From assembly GCA_029582155.1 (NCBI GenBank), contig CM055898.1, forward strand, positions 30,011,745 through 30,075,744: DNA of 64,000 nt. The letters run 5' to 3'. The number at the start of each line of letters is the position of its first letter. Positions within the stretch are counted from its first letter, which is position 1. Position numbers and translations under genes: made by a program. This document shows positions 23,601-35,600 of the stretch, in pieces. Under the pieces are notes generated by a model. The model was not told the origin of the DNA, did not search any database, and saw only the letters and a program-made list of their open reading frames with translations. Source of the stretch: Panopea generosa. Lineage: Eukaryota; Mollusca; Bivalvia; Adapedonta; Hiatellidae.

Positions 23601-26600
23601 CCACTGTCCAATTTGAAGAGCAGTAGTGTAACTGTGTCATTTCACAAATGAGTCTTTATCAACTTTACAGGTCACTTAATTACCTTAGTCCCTTCTTCCA
23701 GCTCTTTTTCGTCATCATCATCATCATGGATCTGTTCTCGCTGAAATCATATGAAATTATTTGAATCTTTTGCAACGTCAAAAAAGGTGTTGCACAACAC
23801 AACAAACTTTGAAATAAAAGAATACATGGTTAATACATGTTTTAAGCTGCAATATGATGTAGACAATGCTCAGCTGACATCCATATAAAATATACCTACT
23901 TAGGCAGACACACAATACATTGTCTTTATTTCACACATACAAATGACCATCATTATGCAGACAAAAATCACGAAGGATTCTAATTGTTTGTTCAGTCTAT
24001 AATATTGCTTACCTTTCTCTAGGTTTAACTGATTAACTAGGTTTCATATTCTATTGAATTTTTGTCTAAATCTTATTTTACATGTAGTTATATTTATTTT
24101 AATATTTTGTTGGGTTTAACGTCGCACCAACACAATTTAGGTCATATGGCGACATTCCAGCTTTAGTGGTGTAGGAAGACCCCAGATGCCCCTCCGTGCA
24201 TTATTTCATCACGAGCGGGCACCTGGGTAGAACCACCGACCTTCCGTAAGCTAGCTGGATAGCTTCCTCACATGAAAGAATTCGACTACCCTGACGGGAT
24301 TCGAACCCACAGTGGTGAGGGGCCTGTGATTCTTGGTCAGCGACCTTAACCACTCGGCCACAGAGGCCCCCATATGTAGTTATAAAAAATGCATTTATTT
24401 AATGCACCAATGTTCAATTTAAAGAGCAGTAGTTTGTGTCATTTGACAAATAAGTCTTTATCAACTTTACAGGTCACTTAATTACCTTAGCCCCTTCTTC
24501 CATCTCTATTTCGTCATCATCATCATCATCATGGATCTATTCTTGCTGAAATCGTATGCAATTATTTGAATTTTTTGCAACATCAAAGAAGGTATTGCAC
24601 AACACAACAAAATAAAAGAATACATGGTTAATACTTTTTTTCAGCTGCAATATGATGTAGACAATGCTCAGCTGACATCCATATAAATATACCTACTAAG
24701 GCAGACACACAATACATTGTCTTTATTTCACACATACAATCGACTATCATTATGCAGACAAAAATCACGAAGAATTTTAATTGTTTGTTAGGACTATATT
24801 ATTGCTTATCTTTCTCTAGGTTTAACTGTTTAACTAGGTTTCATATGCTACTGAATTTTTGTCTAAATCTTATTTTTCATGTAATTATAAAAAATGCATT
24901 TATTTAATGCACCACTGTTCAATTTAAAGAGCAGTAGTTTTGACTGTGTCATTTCACAAATAAGTCATTATCAACTTTACAGGTCACTTAATTACCTAAG
25001 TCCTTTCTTCCATCTCTTTTTCGTCATCATCATCATCATGGATCTGTTCTCGCTGAAATCATATGCAATTATTTTAATCTTTTGCAACATCAAAGAAGGT
25101 ATTGCACAATACAAAAAACTTTGAAATAAAAGAATACATGGTTAATACTTTTTTCAGCTGCAATATGATGTTGAGACAATGCTCAGCTGACATCCATATA
25201 ATTATACCTACTTAGGCAGACACACAATACATTGTCTTTATTCCACACATACAAATGACCATCATTATGCAAACAAAATTCAAGAAGTATTGCAATTGTT
25301 TCTTCTATCTTCTAGGTTTAATTTTTCAATTGTGTTGCATATTCTACTTTAATTTTGTCTGAATGTTATTTTACATGTTATTATAACAAAAGCAGTTTGA
25401 AAAACCACATGCTCGACTATTCTCAGTGCTTGATAGTTATGCTTAACACAACTCAGTTCTTAATGTAATAAGGGCAGATAACTCTGGATAGGCATGTCAC
25501 AGGGTTATCAGCCTTTTCAGTATGGACTCCTCTTGTGATTCTTGTGATAGTGAATAACTATTCCGAGTTTCAAGTAGATATTTTTGATAGTATATGAGAA
25601 ATTGACTATTTGGTAGTCATAAAAAAGGGAAATAACTCTTATATAAAGCTTAATAGTGTTGTCTCCTCATGTCAACAGAAGTAGGTCAAAACATTTTACA
25701 AGTGTATTGAGTTTCAAGTTGAAAGCTTTGATAGTGTTTGAGAGTAAAGTCAGCCAACATATGGATGTCATTATGATAAACAAGAGTTCAAAGTTTCAAA
25801 GCCAGATGTCAAATAGTTTTGACAAAATTTTGACTTGTATGAAATTTTAACCAATTTTATGTTTAAAAGGGGCCATAATTCAGCCAAAATAGTTAACAGA
25901 GTTATGTACTCTTGTCTACTAGTGGATACTGTGATAATTTACAAGTGTTGAAAGTTTCAAAGCCATAGGTGAAATAGTTATAACAAAATATTGCATTGTA
26001 TAACATTTGTACCATTTTTTAAGTTCAAAAAGGGCCATAATTCAGCTAAAATCCTTGCAAGAGTTACCTCCTCTTGTCTGGATGTAGCCATGGTGATGGT
26101 TAACAAGTGGTGAAAGTTTCAAAGCTTTATCTCAAAAGACTGATACGAAAAATTTAACTAATTAAACCAAGATTTCTAAGTAAAAAAGGGCCATAATTCA
26201 GCCAAAATCATTGATAGAGTTATCTCCTCTTGTTTAGATTTTACTATGTTGATGATAAACAAGCGTTGAAAGTTTCATTTAAATATCTTTACTAATAAAG
26301 AAGATATTGGACTTTATAAAAAACTTTAATCAACGCAGATGCCGGCGCCAGGGTGAGTGCAATAGCTCTCCTTATTCTTCGAATAGTCAAGCTAAAAAAT
26401 GCATTTATTTAATGCATCACTGTTCCATTTGAAGAGCAGTAGTGTGATTGTGTCATTTCACAAATAAGTCTTTGTCAACTTAACAGGTCACTTAATTACC
26501 TTAGTCCCTTCTTCCATCTCTATTTTGCCATTGTCCTCATCATGGATCTGTCCTTGCTGAAATTATATGCAATTATTTGAATCTTTTGCAACATCGAAGA

Positions 26601-29600
26601 AGGTATTGCACAACACAACAATTTTTGAAATAAAAGAATACAGTTATTATACTTTTTTAGCTACAATGTGATGAAGATTGAAATATTATCCATGGTGTGG
26701 TCTTTTTTAAGCTCAGCTGACATCCATATATAAATATTCCTACTTTGGCAGACATATAATGCACAGTCTTTTTATTTTACACATGCATATAACCATTATT
26801 ATGCAAACAAAAAACATTCAGTATTTATAGCAGTTCAGTTTTTAGCTCAGTCTTATAGTGTCATTTTCTTTTTTGAACATTTAACTGTTCAAGCAGGTTT
26901 CATATGCCTCTCAGTCTAACATTTTACTTTAGATATGATTATAAAAATACACTCATTCAATGCATCAACGTCTATTAGTAGAACAACTACTAGACTAGTG
27001 TCATTTCACAAACAAGCCACTGTCTATGTTTACTTTACAGCTCACTAAATTACCTTATTCCCTTCTTCTATCTTCTTTTCATTATGATGGATCTGTCCCT
27101 GCTGAAATCATATGCAATTATTTAAATCTTTTGCAACATCAAACAAGATGAGACACAACACAACAAACATTGATCTAAAATGAAATAATACCCATGGTGT
27201 GGCCTTTTATAAGCTCAGCTGACATCCATATTAATATTCCTACTTAGGCAGACATATAATACACTGCCTTTACTTTACACATACAAATGACCATCATTAG
27301 GCAGACAGATATATACTGATCATGAATAAGAAACAGGCTGTTGTATTATATTTTGAATAAGAAAAATGTAATAAATTATTCATATTTCAAAATTTAAAAA
27401 ATAAATAAATGAAATTGTGATTAATCAGGCTGTCTGAAAATAGTCTAGGAAACAAGTTATTATATTTACCTGTGATATATTTAATATAATTGTGCTTAGG
27501 CCACTTTCTTCTGAATCAGTTAAGTAACTGTCATCAGATGAGTTATCTGTAAAATATATGCTGCTTTTGAGCAAATATCACAAAAATACATAATGTACAA
27601 TCTTGTGACGATACAAAAAATAAAAAAAACAAAAATGAGTGTCAAAATGTCACAAAATATGCCCGTTTGGGTTACACTGAATGGTAAAGGATGTGTTTAT
27701 TTCTGGTAAAATTTTTAAGGAAAACAAGTTATTGACAGGAATACTGCGTTGAGAAATTATGCCAAACAATCAAGTTTGATGGCGAAATAATAAAAACTAT
27801 TTAAATAAGAGAGCGGACAAGGTTATTTGAGGCAATTTTAGATAATTCAAGGGCCACAATTCGGAAGTGGTTGACCCGATCTGGCTAATTATCGAACTTG
27901 ACCGAGATTTTAAGCCCACAAACATTGTCATCAAGTTTGAAGATGGTACATAAAAGTATTTGAGTTAGAGACAGGACAAAGTTAATTTGGCCAATTTTGG
28001 GCAATTCAAGGGCCATAATTCCAACATACTTAAGCTAATCTGGCTGGTTAATGAATTTGACTAAGATATTATGCCAACAAACATTGTCACCACCTCTGAG
28101 GATGATACAATTAAAACTATTCGAGTTAAGAGAGTAGACAAGGTTAATTTGGCCAATTTTGGGCAATTCAATGGCCATAATTCCAAAGTGCTTCAGCAGA
28201 TCTGGCTGGTTATCGAACTTGACAGAGATATTATGCCCACAAACATTGTCATCAAGTTTGAAGATGATACATAAAAGTATTTGAGTTAGAAAGCAGACAA
28301 GGTTAATTTGGCCAATTTTGGGCAATTCAATGGCCATAATTCAGACGTGCTTCAGCGGATTTGGCTGGTTATCAAACTTGACCGAGATATTATGCCCAAA
28401 AACATTGTCACCAATATTGGAGATGATTCAATAAAAACTATTTGAATGAGAGAGCAAACATCATTTTATGGACACGGCCCACCCGTTGCAGGTGTTCACG
28501 TAATACTTCCCGTTTTTCAAAGGGGCGTATGAAAATATACCTTTAAGATCATTGGAATTAAATGGCAGAACAATTTTGATATGTAATAAAGTTTGAGACA
28601 TTACAAGTCCAAAAAATGACAAAAGATTAACTGTTGTTAATCCAACCACTGACATTTGCATCAAAGTTTCACAATGCCTGTAGTAGTACATGTAATTACC
28701 AAAAAAATATTTCAATTTACCATTTTCAAAATACATACAAGTACAATCAAAATCAGACGTAAAAACTGCACATACCTGATATATTTCCAATATCAAAGGG
28801 ATCATCATCGTCATCGTCATTGTTGTTGTAGGAAAGATGATCTGTTGAATGTAAATTAAACACTACAAGCACTGAGATCATTGAGATGCTAATTATTTCC
28901 TGATGTTAAAGAAATGAAGTGTAAATGTCTAACACAGCGACAGCCTTGTGCAATAAAATACAGAAGGGAAGTTTAAATGTAAATATAATATGCTGTATAG
29001 TGAAAAAAAGCACAAATTCCCATAGCTAATAAAGATAGCCCATTTCCAAGGCAGTGATCATGATCAAAATCCCCAGCCAATAAACAACCTTTCCAGAATT
29101 TTTCTGCGAATCCTTGCACAATTTTCATATAAATATTGTAACATACAAACAGCACAACAAACAGAAGAGAAACAATACCCCCTTTGCACAGGTATTAAGA
29201 ACATTAAAATATTGTTTTAAAAGAAACATAACATGAACAAGTTAAAATTACCATATTTCTTCTCAAGCTGTGATAATTAAAAATTGCATCTGTTGCAGTA
29301 ACAGTATTTTTCAATCATGTGTTTTATTTTATACTTTGTTCCTCTGGTTTGAAATTGATCAAATACTTTGATTACTCATGATGCCTGTATACCTAGCTAT
29401 ATACTTAAAACTTATATAATGGAATTCTATTAAAATTATACACTTTCAACCAAACAGAAATATTTGTTAAATTTATTAGCCTACTTTGTTAAAGGCCGTA
29501 ACATCAGTGAAGAATAAAAAATTCTTTTTTTAGCTGGTTTCACTACATCAGCCTGCATGTATGTTCTAAAGCAGCATTTTTTGTTCTGACGAAGAATTTA

Positions 29601-32600
29601 ATATTACTTCTATAAAACGTAAAACTTCTATGAAACACATTGGTAACTAACATGACAAAAATAAGAGCTGTTTGTAAAACACATATGCCCCACATGATGG
29701 CCTGTCGGAGGAAAGAGGTAAGTCAACAAATATTACAAGATCCTTATGTGGTAGATAAAGGTCAAAATAAACCAAAAATTCTAGGTAACATCCGTGTCTT
29801 ACTACAGAAAAAGTGGTTTCAGTTTTCCATTATGACCAATAATAAAAAAAAGTTGCTACTTACAGTAACAACCAAGGGAAGTAATTTTAAAAAAAAATCA
29901 GAGTAATCTCCCTTAGCAAATCAAGTAATCTGATTTATTTATATCGAAAATGTAAACAAATATCTATTGTTCACAAGCAATCATCAGTTTCAGTTTAATG
30001 ACCTTGACCATTGACCTAACAACAATAGAAGGTCATCTACTGACCGCAGCCAATCATCCTATAAAATCTAACCAATATAGGTCTAAGCATATGCCACTTA
30101 TTAAACAGAAACCATTTTCAGTAATGAGGTCACTGTGACCTTGACCTTTGACATGCTGAAACCAAAATATTAGGGGTCATCTACTGACAACAGGCAATCA
30201 TCCTACAAAGTTTGACAGCTGTAGGGCCAAACGTTTTCTAGTTACTCGGCGAAAACCATTGCCAGTAATGAGGTCACTGTGACCTTGACCTTTGACATGC
30301 TGAAACCAAAACAATAGGGGTCATCTACTGACTATTGGCAATCATCCTATAAAGTAGAAACGATTTTCAGTTTTGTGGTCACTGTGACCTTGATCTTCAA
30401 CCTTCTGACCCAAAAGAAGATAGGGGTCATCTACTGACTAAAGGCAATCACCATTTAAAGTTTGACTGCTGTATGCCCAACCATTCTCTAGCTATTAAGC
30501 GGAAACAATTTTCAATTTTGAGGGCACTGTGACCATGACCTTTAACCTACTGATCCTCAAACCAATAGGGGTCATCTGCTGACCACAGGCAATCATCCTA
30601 TAAAGATTAGAACCTGTAGGCCCAAGTGTTCTCTAGTTATTCACCGGAAACCATTTTCAATTTAGAGGTTACTGTGACCTTGACCTTTGACCTACTGACC
30701 TCAAAATCAATAGGGGTATTCTGCTGGTTATGGCCATCCTCTACAACAAGTTTCAAGATGGTAGGCCAAAGCGTTCTAAAGTTATTATCCAGAAACGGTT
30801 TTATTATTCTGGGTCACTGTGGCCTTGACCTTTAATGTACTGGCCTCAAAATCAATAGGGGTCATCTGCTGGTCAATACCAACCTCCATATCAAGTTTCA
30901 AGATGGTTGGCCATAGTGTTCTAAAGTTATTGTCGGGAAACGGTTTTATTATTCTGGGTCACTGTGACCTTGACCTTTGACCTCAAAATCAATAGGGGTC
31001 ATCTGCTGGTCCTGACCAACCTCCACAATAAGTTTCAAAACAGTAGACCAAAGCGTTCTAAAGTTATTGTCCGGAAACCGTTTTAATATTCTGGGTCACT
31101 GTGACCTTGACCTTTGACGTACTGACCTCAAAATCAATAGGGGTCATCTGCTGGTCATGACCAACCTCCATATCAAGTTTCAAGACAGTAGGCCAAAGCG
31201 TTCTAAAGTTATTTTCCGGACACTGTTTTATTATTCTGAGTCACTGTGACCTTGACCTTTGACGTACTGACCTCAAAATGAATAGGGGTCATCTGCTGGT
31301 CATTATCAACCTCCACATCAAGTTTCAAGATTGTAGGCCAAAGCATTCTCAAGTTATCATCCGGAAACCACTTGGTAGACAGACAGACAGACGGACCTAC
31401 CAACCGACGGACCGACATCTGCAAAACAATATACCCCTCTTCTTCAAAGGGGGGCATAGTGAAAATGTTGTTTTGAATCTTGAAAATTGCTTTTTATTCG
31501 AATTGTCCATTTCAAATTAAACAATGTTGAAAAGCAGTCTTTTGTTACAAAGCTTTCAAAATGTGTATTTCTTTCATAAATGGTCACATTTGACAAGTTT
31601 AGTACACTAAATACTAAAATGTACAGGTCTTGTTTTCTATTCACTTCGTATTCATCCGTGATTTTGTGGCTTTTAAAAAGTTGCTTACCACATGTTACTT
31701 TGTAAGATTGTTCCTTTTTCATGGGGTTAAAGCAGGGGACAAACAAAAAATGTTCTTATGAAACTTAAAATAGGCTGAATTGCCTTAATGTATATTAAGA
31801 TACTGTTATTTTGATGTTCTGTAATGACAATTTCTTTGACAGATACATTGAAAACTGTAAATTTACATTTAAATTAATTTTTGTCACTGGTTAGAATGAA
31901 ACCTTTTATGTTAACTTTAAAGATACAAGACTAGTGAAAAAGTCATTTTTACACAAAATAGTTATCACTAATCAGGAAAAACTCCTTTAAAAATACCATT
32001 ATTTGATGATCTCAAGTCAACCGAATAAGAACAAAAACTAGAACTGTCACTGAAAGCACTTTGAGTCCAACTGGATTCAGAACAAAAACAAAGCTGAAGT
32101 TCAACTCTACTGTGACAGATTTTTATGAAAATTATGTCATTAAAAAAAATAATGTATGCTGACTCCTATACACCTCCCTTCAAACATAGTTTGTTATTGT
32201 ACATGTATATATAATACCTGTTTTGTGTTATGCCTCCACCATAAATTGCTGCTGTCGCCGTAATCATACAGGAGTTCTTGCCCTGGATCAATATGTTTCA
32301 AAGCAAACAAACACAGTTTCGGGGTGTTATTTACAATTTTCAATTTCATCACACAGTTTGCTTCCTTACTAGGTGCGTCGTTTACAAAGTGGCATACATG
32401 GCCTTGTGTACTGCTGGCATCAATGCTGAAATAAATTTTATTTACTTTTTACTTCATTTTGTTTTCACGCACCTACTTCAAGCAACAAGAGGCCCATGAG
32501 GGCCAGATGCTCTACTGACTTCTATCACCTATAATTAACATAGCTGAAAATGGGTGGGGCGGGCCAATAGGCCAATATTGACCACTGCAGCATCGGGAAG

Positions 32601-35600
32601 GGGGGGGGGGGGGACAATACTGACCCCAGGGGCATGATTTGAATAAACTTGGTAAAAGACCTTAAGACAATGTCTCATATCAAGTATGAAAGCTGTGGGC
32701 CTAGTGGTTTTGGAGAAGATTTTCAAAGTCTTTCTTAAATAACTCTATGTAAACATGAGGGCCATAATGGCCCTATATCACTCACCTGTCTAATACTCAC
32801 CAGATTGTTTTTCGATTTGACCTGGTGACCTAGTTTTTGACTGGAAATGACCCAGATTCAAACTTGACCTAGAGATCATCAAAATAAACATTCTGACCAT
32901 GTTTTAAGTAGATACATACATAAATGTGAGCTCTAGATTGTTAACAAGCTTTTTCTTCAATGTGACCTGGTGACCTAGTTTTTGACTGGAAATGACCCAG
33001 ATTTAAAACTGACCTAAAGATCAACAAAATAAACATTCTGACCAAGTTTTACGAAGACACATACATAAATGTGACCTCTAGACCGTTTTACCTTCAATCT
33101 GACCTGTTGGCCTAGTTTTTGACCAGAAATGACCCAGATTCTGATTCAACCTAGAAATTATCAAAATAAACACGTTGACAACCTTTTAAGAAGATATATA
33201 CATAAATGTGACCTCTAGAGCATTAACAAGCTTTTCTTTGAATTTGATCTGGTGACCTAGTTTTTGACCTGAAATGACCCAGATTCAAACTTGACCCAGA
33301 TTAAGCGCCAAAGATGATTTCTGACCAAAACTGTGGCCTCTATCGTGTTTACAAGCTAATTGTGGACGGACGGATGGATGAAGAGTGATCACAAAAGCTC
33401 ACCCTGTCACTATGTGACAGGTGAGCTAAAAAGATAACCCCCTTGGGTGGGGGCCAATAATGACCCAAGGGCCATGACTTTAACAAGCTTAGTATAGGAC
33501 CATTAAAAAATGTTACATACCAAATATGAAAGCTCTGGGCTCAGTGTGTCTGGAGAAGATTTTCAGAGTTTTTCCTATATAACTCTATGTAAAACATATT
33601 AGCCCCAGGGCGGGACCTATACTGACCCTAGGGCAATGATTTAAACAAACTTGGTAGAGGACCATTAGACAATGTTACACACCAAATATGAAAGCTCTGG
33701 GTCTAGTGGTTCTGGAAAAGAAAAAATTTCAAAGATTCCAATTTTAAAATCTATTTTAGCCCTGTGACCTGCATATGCAACAGACTGGAACCATTTGAAC
33801 AATTTTGAAAGAGGACCACATAAGGATCATTAAGATGAAGTTTGGTCAAATTTGGCCAAGTGGTTTAGGAGATGTTGTTTAAATGAAAGGTTAACTCACA
33901 GTCGAACGCAAATGTACAATTCTAAGTCCCCTTACAGGGCCCCTATATATTTTAGCCCCTAAATTCGTAAAGACATAGGAACCCAGTCATTTTTACAAAT
34001 CTTAACCTCCTTCAACAATGCTTTAGTGAAAATATAGGCAAAATCATTTCCAAAAAAATAAATAAAAATATTTTATTGACATGTGTCCCCTAATTGAACT
34101 CTCGGGGCAGGGTCATTTTTAACCCTAGGGACACCATTTGAACAAATGTAACAGAACTATAGATGGTCATTATTACTACATAAACATTTTGAAAATCTGT
34201 TGGGCCGTTCATGAGAAGAAGATTTTTTAAGTTTTGGACTATGTTTAGTAATGGCGGCCATCTTGAATTTCAGATTGAAAAAAAAAAATCTTCGGTTTAG
34301 TCTCCTATGCAATAGAAACACCCATGTGAAGTTTCAGTTTAACTGGCCTAGCGGTTTCAGAACAGATGAAAGAAAAAGAGAATTTTCTGTTTTCATGTGT
34401 CTCCTAATTGAACCCTCGGGACAGGATCATATTTAACCCTAGGGACACCATTTGAACAAATCTAACAAAACTATAGTTGGTCATCATTTCTATATAAACA
34501 TTTTGAAAATCTGTTCGGCCATTCATGAGAAGAAGATTTTTTAAGTTTTAGACTATTTTTAGTAATGGCGGCCATCTTGAATTTCAGATCGAAAAAATAA
34601 AATCTTCTGTATAGTCTCCTATGCAATAGAAACACCCATGTGAAGTTTCAGTTTAATTGGCCTTGTGGTTTCAGAGAAAGTGCTGCTAACAGACGACAGA
34701 CGACAGACAACGCGCCATCGCATAAGCACTTCTGGTCAGTAGAGCTAAAAATCAATCTTTTATCTTTAATTTGATACCAAAAACATTTTTCGGAACCTAT
34801 TCTAAGTATACCGCATTTTGATTTGAAAAGTAAGACCATTGACCGGAATCGCAAATATCTGTCAAAATGGCGGCCGATTAAATTTCCAAATAGCAGTACT
34901 CGATAAAAAGCTTCGTCCTGAAGGCAAACAATGTAAGAACATCATTGTCGACATGAATCAACTGGTAAGTAAATTATTTTATACTGGAATATTTATTTTT
35001 TAACAAAATACGACAAAAAATGCAGCAGAATGGGAATTTTTGGCTCAGTATGCATTAATAAAATTATATGTCAGAGACATCAGGACATAGTACAGTTCGC
35101 CGAGTATTTTCCACTCCAAAATGAAAATTTTTGCTTGTTGCATATAAAAAGCGATGTGTATATAGATGGAAAATCATTTTCGGAAACATTTGTAGAATAA
35201 AAGTAATTATTTGCGTTTGTTTTATCACTTAATTTATGTTATGTTGTTGTCGCTATTTTCTTGTGCGTCTACTTTCGTTATTGAGTGTTGTGAATATTCG
35301 GATAGAAGGATTCGGATATCCGGCAAGCAGTGTAATATTTTCAGATGATAAACATATTATTTTTTTGGTGTCATCCACATGTCTGCTGTTGATACCATTG
35401 TTGAATATGAAAATGATTATAAAATAAATTATTTACATTAATATCATTTTGTATTTTCAGACAATGGATGGCGAAACTTGGACCATTCTGTCATTCTATA
35501 GGGCTGACAGAAACCTCAGCTGCTGAAGGAGATATACCAGTTTTTAACAGTATATCAAACGGTGTGGCTCTTGAACTGAAACCTTATTGTGATGCTAAGA

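Larger units (their letters stand above)
21780..27345 (-). repeat. Tandem array of about 500-bp units, each carrying one acidic mini-exon (6 copies)
   Basis: Each unit holds, in plus-strand order: ATTTAATGCACCACTG, TCATTTCACAAATGAGTC, the mini-exon on the minus strand, TGCAACATCAAAGAAGG, GCTCAGCTGACATCCATAT, CTACTTAGGCAGAC, CATCATTATGCAGAC and TTTCTCTAGGTTTAACTG. Mini-exons are at 22125, 23684, 24486, 24996, 26500 and 27054. Three different mobile elements (22531-23573, 24092-24373, 25389-26393) have inserted between or inside units. The two middle units (24.4-25.4 kb) are adjacent and uninterrupted. Confidence 0.85.

Noticed and set aside
24297-24373. tRNA-like sequence with good A and B boxes
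   Set aside because: It is the head of a SINE with target duplications and continues into a SINE body, so it is not a tRNA gene. The same holds at 11820-11898, 46800-46865 and 63750-63823.
22125-27101. Mini-exon copies considered as separate small genes
   Set aside because: They have no starts or stops of their own, are 16-20 codons, and share splice signals and phase with the main gene.
28035-28337. 100-codon minus-strand frame with an internal repeat
   Set aside because: It translates the 160-bp tandem repeat.
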